The translations under genes and the position numbers were made by a program. From the NCBI GenBank assembly GCA_025357895.1, contig JANYLL010000428.1, forward strand, positions 1-6,084: DNA of 6,084 nt. Direction: 5' to 3'. Source of the stretch: Ignavibacteriota bacterium. Lineage in GTDB: Bacteria; Bacteroidota; Ignavibacteria; Palsa-1295. A model generated the notes under the pieces. That model searched no databases, was not told where the DNA came from, and was given only the letters and a program-made list of their open reading frames with translations. Below are positions 1 to 6,084 of the stretch, piece by piece; positions within the stretch are counted from its first letter, which is position 1, and every line of letters starts with the position of its first letter.

Positions 1-1721
1 TCATGGTCAATAAGGCAACGCTTCAGGAGAAGATCGCCGATATGATACGTGATAAGAAGATTGAAGGTATTGCCGATATGCGCGATGAATCTGATAAAGA
101 CGGAGTGCGCATCGTGTTCGATCTTAAGCGCGATGCTGTTGCTAAAGTTGTGCTCAATAATTTGTACAAGCATTCGCAGATGCAGACGACCTTCGGCGTC
201 ATCATGCTTGCGCTTGTCAACGGTGTTCCGAAAGTTCTGCAGCTTCGCGAAGTCATCAAGCATTATATTGATCACCGCTTTGATGTTATTGTACGCAGAA
301 CAAAATACGATCTTAATGCTGCCGAAAAACGGGCACATATTTTAGAGGGTTATGTCATTGCGCTCGATAATATTGACGAAGTTATTCAGGTCATTAAGAA
401 ATCGAAGGATTCTGATACGGCGCAGAAGAATTTGATCAAGCGTTTTTCTCTTTCAGAAATTCAGGCAAAATCAATTCTTGAAATGCGTTTGCAGCGCCTG
501 ACAGGGCTTGAACGCGCAAAGATCGAAGCAGAGTACCGCGATCTTTTGAAGCTTATCGAACAGCTTAAATCTATTCTTGCCTCCAAAGAACTTCAGAAGA
601 AAATAATTTCCGATGAACTTACGGAAGTTAAAAATAAATTTGCAGATAAACGCCGCACGGAAATTATCTACGATACAAAAGACTTCACGATCGAAGATAT
701 GATCGCCGAAGAAGATGATGTCGTCACGATCTCGCATACAGGATTTATCAAGCGCATACCTGTTTCCGGCTATCGCCGTCAGGGACGCGGCGGAAAGGGA
801 ATAACCGGCGCGCTGACGAAAGAGGATGATTTCATCGAGCACATGTTCATTGCCTCGACGCATCATTACATCATGTTCTTCACTGATCGCGGGCGTTGCT
901 ATTGGCTCAAAGTGCATGAAATTCCTGAAGGCTCAAGAATTGCAAAAGGCAGATCGATTGCAAACCTGCTTGAAAAGCCATCGGATGAACATATCACGGC
1001 ATTCATCAATGTAAAAGTTTTTGATGAGAATCATTACGTGACGATGGTCACCGAGCATGGCACGATCAAGAAGACAGTGCTTTCTGCATTCGGAAACATT
1101 CGTCGCACCGGAATTCAGGCAATTACGCTTGACGATAACGATAAGCTCAAAGATGTACGCTTAACTGATGGTACTCAGGAAATTATCATCGGTACTCGCG
1201 AAGGAATGGCATGCCGCTTTAATGAGAAAGATGTTCGCACTATGGGCAGAACTGCAGGAGGTGTGCGTGGAATTACTCTTGAAAAAGGAGATGTGGTTAT
1301 TGGCATGATCGCACCCAAGCGCACGGATACGACCGTTCTCGTTTGCAGCGAGCAAGGTTATGGCAAGCGCAGCGATGTTACCGATTACCGCTTAACTCGC
1401 CGTGGTGGCAAGGGCGTTATCACCATGAAAGCGACAGACAAAACAGGGAAGCTGCTCGCTATAAAAGAAGTCGTAGATAACGACGATCTCATTGCTGTAA
1501 CTAAAGAAGGCTTAGTTATTCGTCAGCATGTTAGCGATATTCGCGTCATGGGACGAAATACGCAGGGCGTAAGACTTGTTCGTCTTAATGAAGGAGATTT
1601 CGTCGCTGCAATCGCAAATGTACCTGCCGATGAAGACGAGGAAATCGAGAAATTAGAAGGACCGACCGATAAGCCAAAGGGACCACCTGAGGCAAAGCAA
1701 ACGGATATCTTTCAGAAATAA
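1..1721 (+). CDS. gyrA: DNA gyrase subunit A, 3' part (5' end outside window)
   Basis: This is the C-terminal two thirds of GyrA, the breakage-reunion subunit of the A2B2 type II topoisomerase that introduces negative supercoils into DNA. The frame is open from the window edge; the ATG at position 3 is internal, since it aligns with the 'PY-x-VNKA' region about 265 residues into Escherichia coli GyrA. The catalytic tyrosine and quinolone-resistance region therefore lie upstream of the window. Numbering from that ATG: the end of the cleavage-core tower, then the coiled coil and dimer-gate helices (about 1-225, with AHILEG at 111-116 and LRLQRLTGLE-type residues at 161-170), then a six-bladed beta-pinwheel (about 231-530). 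The GyrA box QGRGGKG is at 260-266 in blade 1, and a second box-like RRGGKG is at 466-471 in blade 5. Blade repeats are visible as VTISHTGFIKR, MFFTDRGRCYW, VTMVTEHGTIKK, IIIGTREGMACR, VLVCSEQGYGKR and IAVTKEGLVIRQ. The GyrA box argues for gyrase rather than ParC. The last ~30 residues form an acidic, Pro/Lys-rich tail. Arginine codons are mostly CGC/CGT. Confidence 0.97.
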   Translation, partial: MVNKATLQEKIADMIRDKKIEGIADMRDESDKDGVRIVFDLKRDAVAKVVLNNLYKHSQMQTTFGVIMLALVNGVPKVLQLREVIKHYIDHRFDVIVRRTKYDLNAAEKRAHILEGYVIALDNIDEVIQVIKKSKDSDTAQKNLIKRFSLSEIQAKSILEMRLQRLTGLERAKIEAEYRDLLKLIEQLKSILASKELQKKIISDELTEVKNKFADKRRTEIIYDTKDFTIEDMIAEEDDVVTISHTGFIKRIPVSGYRRQGRGGKGITGALTKEDDFIEHMFIASTHHYIMFFTDRGRCYWLKVHEIPEGSRIAKGRSIANLLEKPSDEHITAFINVKVFDENHYVTMVTEHGTIKKTVLSAFGNIRRTGIQAITLDDNDKLKDVRLTDGTQEIIIGTREGMACRFNEKDVRTMGRTAGGVRGITLEKGDVVIGMIAPKRTDTTVLVCSEQGYGKRSDVTDYRLTRRGGKGVITMKATDKTGKLLAIKEVVDNDDLIAVTKEGLVIRQHVSDIRVMGRNTQGVRLVRLNEGDFVAAIANVPADEDEEIEKLEGPTDKPKGPPEAKQTDIFQK

Positions 1722-1738
1722 GCCAGTGGATTGAAGTA

Positions 1739-1765
1739 AGGGCGAGGCATTATCTCGCCCTCTTA
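1739..1765 (+). terminator. Probable rho-independent terminator of gyrA
   Basis: Eighteen bases after the gyrA stop lies a perfect inverted repeat, GGGCGAG (1740-1746) and CTCGCCC (1754-1760), with a 7-nt loop. One further A-T pair (1739/1761) extends it to 8 bp. The stem is GC-rich in an AT-rich spacer. The following tail (TCTTAAAATT) is only moderately T-rich, so termination may be incomplete. Position and symmetry support its role in ending gyrA transcription before the next gene. Confidence 0.6.
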
Positions 1766-1838
1766 AAATTCTAAAATACTTGGATAGAAATAACTATAGC
1801 TCCTCTTTATATCTCCCTATAAAACAATCAATTGTAGA

Positions 1839-2978
1839 ATGCCAAAACGCCAGATTGCCATCTTTTTCTCCATCTTTTTTTCACTTTACGGACTTGTCAA
1901 TTATTACATCTTTATTCGAGGTTATGAAGGGTTAGAGTGTGCTTCATCTGGGGTTAGATTTTGGTACGGAATAGTATTTCTTGTTGTCTCGCTTTCTTAT
2001 ATTATCGGTCGGTTTCTTGAAAAGAGATACCTATCAGTTCTCAGCGATATTTTTATCTGGATCGGTTCGTTTTGGTTTGCATTTATTCTGTATTTTTTGC
2101 TATCGATTATTGTTCTGGATCTCGTCAGATTAGTTGATCTTTTCGGGCATTTTCTGCCAACAGGGGAAGAATATCTTCAGCTAAAATTTTATGTGCTTTT
2201 AGGAGATATAGGACTTGTAAGTCTTATATGCTTTATAGGATTTTTGAATGCGAGAAATGTTCGAATTAAGAAATTGGTTTTAGAGGTAAATAAAAGGAAT
2301 CCATTTGCAAAAGAACTGATTATCGCAGTTGCCTCTGATATCCATCTTGGTACGATCATTAACCGTCCGTGGACGAAGATGATCGTTGATAAAATGAATT
2401 CGATTAATGCTGATCTTGTCCTGCTTCCGGGAGATATAGTTGATGGCGATGTCGAACCGGTTATTAAAGAAAATCTTGGCGAAGTTTTACGTACGATAAA
2501 ATCAAAGTATGGAGTTTTTGGCATTACCGGAAATCACGAATATATCGGCGGAGTTGAACCTGCGGTAAAATATATTTCAGAACACGTCGTCACCGAATTG
2601 CGAGATGAAGTGATCGAAGTGGCAGGAATGATGATCATCGGAAGGGAAGATCGGTCCAAGAAAACTCGAAAGAGTATTGAAGAATTGGCTTCAGGCTTAG
2701 ATCAAAGTAAACCCATCATACTCATGGATCATCAGCCTTTTAAACTTGATGAAGCTGTTAGCATCGGTACCGATCTTCAATTATCCGGTCATACGCATCA
2801 TGGACAAATATGGCCGCTAAATTTTATAACGAAGAAAGTATATGAGCTAAGCTGGGGATATAAGAAAAAAAGGAATACCCATATTTATGTTTCCTGCGGC
2901 GCAGGAAGCTGGGGACCACCGGTGCGGCTTGGGAATACGCCGGAGATCATGGAGATAAGACTACGATTTTTACCGTAG
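1839..2978 (+). CDS. Membrane-anchored calcineurin-like metallophosphoesterase
   Basis: This 379-residue protein has an N-terminal membrane region and a C-terminal metallophosphoesterase domain (about 160-378) of the YkuE/YaeI-like group. The full set of metal-binding and catalytic motifs is present: D167-x-H169, GD(199)IVD, GNH(233)E, H298 in DHQP, and GH(318)TH(320)HGQ, so a two-metal active enzyme is expected. Four hydrophobic segments lie at about 5-26, 41-60, 68-97 and 117-136. Positive charges cluster at the N-terminus, at 61-63 and at 139-153. By the positive-inside rule this puts both the N-terminus and the catalytic domain in the cytoplasm, though this was judged by eye. Substrate is unknown. 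The related group includes LpxG, the UDP-2,3-diacylglucosamine hydrolase of chlamydiae, so a lipid-linked phosphoester is possible but unproven. The ATG is the first in frame before the first membrane segment; no Shine-Dalgarno is visible in the A-rich leader. It stands alone between spacers of 117 and 115 nt. Arginine codons are unusual: only 3 of 19 are CGY. Confidence 0.9.
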   Translation: MPKRQIAIFFSIFFSLYGLVNYYIFIRGYEGLECASSGVRFWYGIVFLVVSLSYIIGRFLEKRYLSVLSDIFIWIGSFWFAFILYFLLSIIVLDLVRLVDLFGHFLPTGEEYLQLKFYVLLGDIGLVSLICFIGFLNARNVRIKKLVLEVNKRNPFAKELIIAVASDIHLGTIINRPWTKMIVDKMNSINADLVLLPGDIVDGDVEPVIKENLGEVLRTIKSKYGVFGITGNHEYIGGVEPAVKYISEHVVTELRDEVIEVAGMMIIGREDRSKKTRKSIEELASGLDQSKPIILMDHQPFKLDEAVSIGTDLQLSGHTHHGQIWPLNFITKKVYELSWGYKKKRNTHIYVSCGAGSWGPPVRLGNTPEIMEIRLRFLP

Positions 2979-3093
2979 GGCTCAGCCACAACCTGCCTCT
3001 ATGATAGATTATAATTCAATTATGTTTTGCGGAGCGAAGTTTTCTTTTGGCGTGTTATACGGCATTCGCAAAATCACCTAAGAAAAATTTTCG

Positions 3094-4791
3094 ATGGCTA
3101 CAAATGTTGTGATGCCCAAGATGGGCGAGTCGATCACCGAAGGTACAATTCTCCGCTGGCTCAAACAGCCGGGCGATGCTATAAAAAAAGATGAACCGAT
3201 CTTAGAAATTTCTACCGATAAAGTCGATACAGAAGTCCCTGCGCCCGTTGCAGGAACACTCTTACAGCAAGTTGCTCAGGAAAAAGAGACGGTTGCAGTC
3301 GGCGCATTGATCGCCGTAATCGGTGAAGCAGGAGAAACAGCACAAGCACCTGAACAAAAAGCTGCCTCACCTGCCAAAGAAGAAGCGCCGAAGAGCGAAG
3401 CAAAAGCTCCAACGGAGTCCAAGACAGAGACAAAACCTGCACAAGAATCTGCTCCTGCTAAATCAGGCGGTGAAGGACAAGCCGTTGTGATGCCGAAAAT
3501 GGGTGAGTCAATCACTGAAGGTACGATCTTGCGCTGGTTAAAAAAAGAAGGAGATCAGGTTAAAAAAGATGAGCCGATCGTCGAAATTTCAACCGATAAA
3601 GTTGACACGGAAGTGCCATCTCCTTTTGCAGGTACCCTGACAAAAATTTCTGCTCAGGAAAAAGAGACGATAGCTGTTGGCGCCACACTTGGATTTATTG
3701 GAGGTACTCGATCTGCACAACCATCAGAAAAACAAACTGAAGCTCCGAAAGCAGAAAAAACTCCTGAGGCTCCGAAGCCTGCACCTGTTCCTTCAACACT
3801 TTCTGTTCCCGCAGCACAGCCTGTCGTCGGAGCTACTACAATTTCTAAAGGCTCCGGCAATCGTTTTTATTCGCCGCTTGTGCGTTCGATCGCAAAGCAA
3901 GAGGGAATTTCAACTGGCGAGCTTGATACTATTTCCGGCAGCGGGCTTGGCGGAAGAGTGAACAAAAATGATATTTTAGGATATATCAAATCGCCGCGCC
4001 AGATAAGTCAACAATCTGCACCATCTCCGAAAGCAAAAACTCCGCCGCCAGGACCTGCTCATGTATTCGAAACGGATACTATTATTCCGATGGATAATAT
4101 CCGTCAGAAAACTGCTGAGCACATGATCTTCTCTAAAAAGACAAGTGCTCATGTGACAAGCGTTACAGAAGTTGATATGACGGGCATCGTGAAATTTCGG
4201 GAGAGAAATAAAGATGATTTTAAACGCCGCGAAGGAGTTGGTTTGACATATACTCCGATCATGATCGAAGCAATGGTGAAGGCGATCAAAGATTTTCCTT
4301 TCATCAATTCAAGTGTTGACGGCACGAATATTCATGTTAAAAAAGATATTAATTTCGGAGTAGCTGTCAGCATTCCACCGGCTGAAGCCTCACCTTTACC
4401 GCCGGCACTCATTGTACCTGTCATCAAAAAAGCACAGGACTTGAATTACGTCGGCATTGCAAAAGCTGTTGCCGATCTTGCTGCCCGTGCCCGGACGAAA
4501 AAATTAAAACCTGATGACATTTCAGGCGGCACGTTTACGATCACCAATCCCGGAATGTATGGCAATCTCTTCGGCACTCCGATCATCAATCAGCCGCAGG
4601 TTGCAATTATGACGACGGGAGCAATCGTAAAACGAGTGATAGTGATTACCGATGATGAAGGAAATGATACGATGGCAATTCGCTCGATGATGTATCTTGG
4701 GCTTTCGTATGATCACCGCATTATTGACGGTATGTACGGAGTGCAGTTTACTGAAAGAGTAAAGTATTATTTGGAGAATTTCGAGGGATAG
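3094..4791 (+). CDS. Dihydrolipoamide acyltransferase (E2) of a 2-oxo acid dehydrogenase complex, two lipoyl domains
   Basis: This 565-residue E2 core protein transfers the acyl group from E1 via a swinging lipoyl-lysine to coenzyme A in a cytoplasmic 2-oxo acid dehydrogenase complex. Domains in order: lipoyl 1 (about 3-77, lipoyl lysine K43 in STDKVDTE); Ala/Pro/Glu/Lys linker (78-129); lipoyl 2 (130-204, K169 in the same motif); second Pro-rich linker (205-256); peripheral subunit-binding domain (257-298, YSPLVRSIAKQEGI to GGRVNKNDILGYI); and catalytic domain (about 330-565) with the active-site motif H541-R-x-x-D545-G in SYDHRIIDG. All key residues are intact. The GES-x-TEGT and DKV lipoyl motifs resemble 2-oxoglutarate (SucB/OdhB) and branched-chain (BkdB) enzymes more than pyruvate E2. 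No E1 or E3 gene adjoins it, so the substrate is open and I give no symbol. The catalytic domain has an apparent Pro-rich insertion at 428-438. The start is set by MATNVVMPKMGES, standard for a lipoyl N-terminus; no Shine-Dalgarno is visible. Confidence 0.96.
   Translation: MATNVVMPKMGESITEGTILRWLKQPGDAIKKDEPILEISTDKVDTEVPAPVAGTLLQQVAQEKETVAVGALIAVIGEAGETAQAPEQKAASPAKEEAPKSEAKAPTESKTETKPAQESAPAKSGGEGQAVVMPKMGESITEGTILRWLKKEGDQVKKDEPIVEISTDKVDTEVPSPFAGTLTKISAQEKETIAVGATLGFIGGTRSAQPSEKQTEAPKAEKTPEAPKPAPVPSTLSVPAAQPVVGATTISKGSGNRFYSPLVRSIAKQEGISTGELDTISGSGLGGRVNKNDILGYIKSPRQISQQSAPSPKAKTPPPGPAHVFETDTIIPMDNIRQKTAEHMIFSKKTSAHVTSVTEVDMTGIVKFRERNKDDFKRREGVGLTYTPIMIEAMVKAIKDFPFINSSVDGTNIHVKKDINFGVAVSIPPAEASPLPPALIVPVIKKAQDLNYVGIAKAVADLAARARTKKLKPDDISGGTFTITNPGMYGNLFGTPIINQPQVAIMTTGAIVKRVIVITDDEGNDTMAIRSMMYLGLSYDHRIIDGMYGVQFTERVKYYLENFEG
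3106..3324 (+). repeat. First copy of internal lipoyl-domain duplication
   Basis: This is the coding segment for lipoyl domain 1 of the E2 protein. It aligns without any gap to 3484-3702, offset by exactly 378 nt (126 codons). By hand count, 57 of 73 residues are identical between the copies. The first 20 residues match completely although 9 of those 20 codons differ synonymously. Confidence 0.9.
3484..3702 (+). repeat. Second copy of internal lipoyl-domain duplication
   Basis: This is the coding segment for lipoyl domain 2 of the E2 protein and partner of the repeat at 3106-3324. Differences concentrate in two patches: around residue 21-26 of the repeat and at 53-56, on the strand before QEKET. 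The residues around the lipoyl lysine (EISTDKVDTEVP) are identical in both copies, so both should be lipoylated. Confidence 0.9.
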
Positions 4792-5052
4792 TCTCCATTC
4801 TCTATAGTGGGCGCACTCTTAGTCTGCGAGTCTATTGCTTTTTTGTTGGGGACGGGTTGACTAAGAAGCTGCTTAGAAAAACCAGTAATTTTCATAAAAA
4901 ACCGCTACCAGTCAGCAATTCTTCTTATATTTGTATTCTTATCTTTGAGGCTGATAATAAAATAATTGGAATTTCTTGCGACTTTTGGGTAATTCCGGTG
5001 TATTTATAGTTGTTGTGTACATCTCAATTTGATGCAATTTTTATAACAGATA
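4792..5052. other. 261-nt intergenic gap, no convincing gene
   Basis: This AT-rich spacer separates the E2 gene from the lipoprotein gene. It holds two weak inverted repeats (CGCACT/AGT-CT-GCG at 4812-4828, with a T6 run at 4839-4844; CTAAG/CTTAG at 4861-4876). It also has a chance-length open frame without an ATG that ends at 5009. The gap must hold the end of the E2 transcript and probably the promoter for the lipoprotein gene, but I could not identify either with confidence. No tRNA or other structured RNA was recognised. Confidence 0.5.
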
Positions 5053-6084
5053 ATGAAAAACCGACTTTTCTTAAAATTTTCTTTTCTCGCTCTGGTTATC
5101 GGAGCTTTTGCGATAAATGGCTGTAAAGATACTGCCACTGACCCGGGATACGTTGCCCTTGCTGAGATTCGCTTCGCGAATTATCATCAGGTTCAGCCGA
5201 TACAAATCTATATGTATCCGCAAAATGCAACGTCCGCTGATTCGGGATCAAAGACGCCGACAGCAATGACCTATGGAAAAGTTACTCCATATTTCAATAA
5301 TCTTCCGACTAACCGCAGTGCCGGCGAGACCTATCATTTAGTTGCCAAGTTTGCTGGTTCCGGTATAATATGTGCGGAAGATTTTATTACGTTATTCCCC
5401 GGCGATCAAAAAACCTGGTTAATTTCCGGTAACAGCGGACCGCAAGCAGATCATAAAATTATTGATGATAACCATCCTTCGAGCAACGATACCACCCATG
5501 CTTTTTTCAGATTTTTGAACGTTGATCCTAACAACGAGCCAGGTGGACTCACCCTTATGATCGGCGATCCATACTCCGGCACACCTTTGGCAGCGTTGCA
5601 ACATTACCAAACTGCCAGCGCATACCAGCCGATTGTTATTCAATATAATAATGCTACTCCACCACAACCGATTGATACTTCTGTCACGTTCTACGTCGTG
5701 AATTCTGCAGGCGTCGTGCTCAGTCGTCTATCAGGAGTAGGTCTTTCTGCAGGTTCATATCACACACTTACCTGGGGTGGAGCAGACGTTCGTATTCCTG
5801 ATCCGACAACAGGAAAATTGGTGCTTGACGATACCACTCGCATCCGTATTCTCGATGACGATCAGCTTGGTACAGATCAGACTGTGACACCGCCGTTGAC
5901 ATTCAGATATAATATTATCAATGCCTTGGTCGTACCGGTAGGAATGGTAGGAAATAGCCTTGATTATACTACCTATGGCGGACTGAACATTGTTATCAAT
6001 AATAACACAGCCTATGATTACCAGGGAATACAGCCATTTCAGCCCATACCGTATCATGGCAATATAAATGGTGATGGAGTATTA
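5053..6084 (+). CDS. Secreted lipoprotein with tandem DUF4397-like modules (3' end outside window)
   Basis: An open frame of 344 codons runs from ATG 5053 to the window edge with no stop. Residues 1-23 form a lipoprotein signal peptide: a basic start (MKNRLFLK), a hydrophobic core (FSFLALVIGAFA) and lipobox INGC with C24 as the predicted lipidated cysteine. C24 is followed by Lys-Asp, which in Bacteroidota resembles a surface-export signal. The mature part is rich in Asn, Thr, Gly, Pro and Tyr and looks all-beta. Three segments begin alike, with IRFANYH (39-45), FFRFLNVD (151-158) and FRYNIINA (284-291), spaced 113 and 132 residues apart. The first continues into YGKVTPYFNNLP, a pattern typical of DUF4397 domains; the second contains L-x-AGSYHTL. 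The modular reading and DUF4397 assignment are from motif memory and are moderately sure; function is unknown. Only two cysteines are visible (C24 and one near 107). The start is supported by the signal peptide directly after it, not by a ribosome-binding site. Length and C-terminus cannot be seen. Confidence 0.85.
   Translation, partial: MKNRLFLKFSFLALVIGAFAINGCKDTATDPGYVALAEIRFANYHQVQPIQIYMYPQNATSADSGSKTPTAMTYGKVTPYFNNLPTNRSAGETYHLVAKFAGSGIICAEDFITLFPGDQKTWLISGNSGPQADHKIIDDNHPSSNDTTHAFFRFLNVDPNNEPGGLTLMIGDPYSGTPLAALQHYQTASAYQPIVIQYNNATPPQPIDTSVTFYVVNSAGVVLSRLSGVGLSAGSYHTLTWGGADVRIPDPTTGKLVLDDTTRIRILDDDQLGTDQTVTPPLTFRYNIINALVVPVGMVGNSLDYTTYGGLNIVINNNTAYDYQGIQPFQPIPYHGNINGDGVL

Noticed and set aside
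2961..2978. Inverted repeat CTACG/CGTAG ending exactly on the phosphoesterase stop codon
   Set aside because: Only 5 bp with an 8-nt loop and no T tract after it; likely coincidental.
3010..3015. Perfect TATAAT upstream of the E2 gene as a -10 box
   Set aside because: No matching -35 hexamer at 16-18 nt upstream, and a TATAAT hit is common in AT-rich spacers. A nearby TATGTTTT (3021-3028) resembles the Bacteroidota -7 element but lacks its upstream TTG.
4806..4844. Possible terminator of the E2 gene: bulged hairpin 4812-4828 (or AGTG/CACT at 4806-4817) followed by six T at 4839-4844
   Set aside because: The stems are short or bulged, and the T run is about 10 nt beyond the stem, too far for a standard intrinsic terminator.
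4861..4876. Inverted repeat CTAAG/CTTAG followed by AAAAA
   Set aside because: A 5-bp stem with an A run downstream on the + strand and no T run after it on either strand, so it does not fit a terminator.
4791..5009. Stop-free stretch of about 73 codons in the gap after the E2 gene, ending at TAG 5007-5009
   Set aside because: It has no ATG (only a TTG at 4857 as a possible start), no ribosome-binding site, a Lys/Ser-rich product with no recognisable motif, and it begins inside the E2 stop region. Chance openness in this composition is plausible.
5024..5031. TCAATTTG before the lipoprotein gene, near the Bacteroidota -7 motif TANNTTTG
   Set aside because: One mismatch at a conserved position and no TTG at the required spacing (the nearest TTG leaves 11 nt or 36 nt).
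5755..6057. Open frame of 100 codons on the minus strand
   Set aside because: It lies entirely opposite the lipoprotein frame, which has a signal peptide and module pattern; the minus-strand product shows no domain or plausible start context.
6055..6081. N-x-N-G-D-G stretch at the end of the window as a calcium-binding dockerin/EF-like loop
   Set aside because: Only a fragment of such a loop is visible, key acidic positions are missing, and the window ends before it could be judged.

Overview
The window reads as bacterial chromosome with four genes, all on the + strand, two of them cut by the window edges. In order they are: the 3' two thirds of gyrA (DNA gyrase subunit A); a membrane-anchored calcineurin-type metallophosphoesterase; a complete dihydrolipoamide acyltransferase (E2 of a 2-oxo acid dehydrogenase complex) with two lipoyl domains; and the 5' part of a secreted lipoprotein built from DUF4397-like beta modules. 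The lipoprotein reading frame starts at 5053, has no stop before the window ends, and is the least characterised gene here.

Organism: none of the three visible start codons has a clear Shine-Dalgarno sequence, and the leaders are AT-rich. The lipoprotein carries Lys-Asp directly after its lipobox cysteine and has a DUF4397-like architecture. The E2 has a two-lipoyl layout with DKV-type lipoylation sites. Together these suggest the Bacteroidota/Chlorobiota side of the FCB group, possibly an Ignavibacteria- or Kapabacteria-like lineage. This is inference from style, not a marker-gene placement. The gyrA protein would be the best sequence for placing it.

Layout: gyrA ends at 1721 and is followed by a clean GC-rich hairpin (1739-1761), the best terminator in the window. 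After a 117-nt spacer comes the phosphoesterase (1839-2978). Its arginine codons differ sharply from those of its neighbours. A 115-nt spacer leads to the E2 gene (3094-4791). A 261-nt AT-rich gap without a convincing gene precedes the lipoprotein gene (5053 to the window end). No RNA gene, mobile element, CRISPR array or other non-coding element beyond the gyrA hairpin was recognised.

The genes do not form an obvious functional unit: DNA topology, a phosphoester or lipid-related hydrolase, central carbon metabolism and an envelope lipoprotein. The spacers of over 100 nt suggest separate transcription units. No E1 or E3 gene lies beside the E2, so its substrate cannot be read from context. 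I see no convincing evidence of a new multi-gene system. The points most worth a second look are the tandem-module lipoprotein, the proline-rich insertion in the E2 catalytic domain, and the codon-use outlier phosphoesterase.
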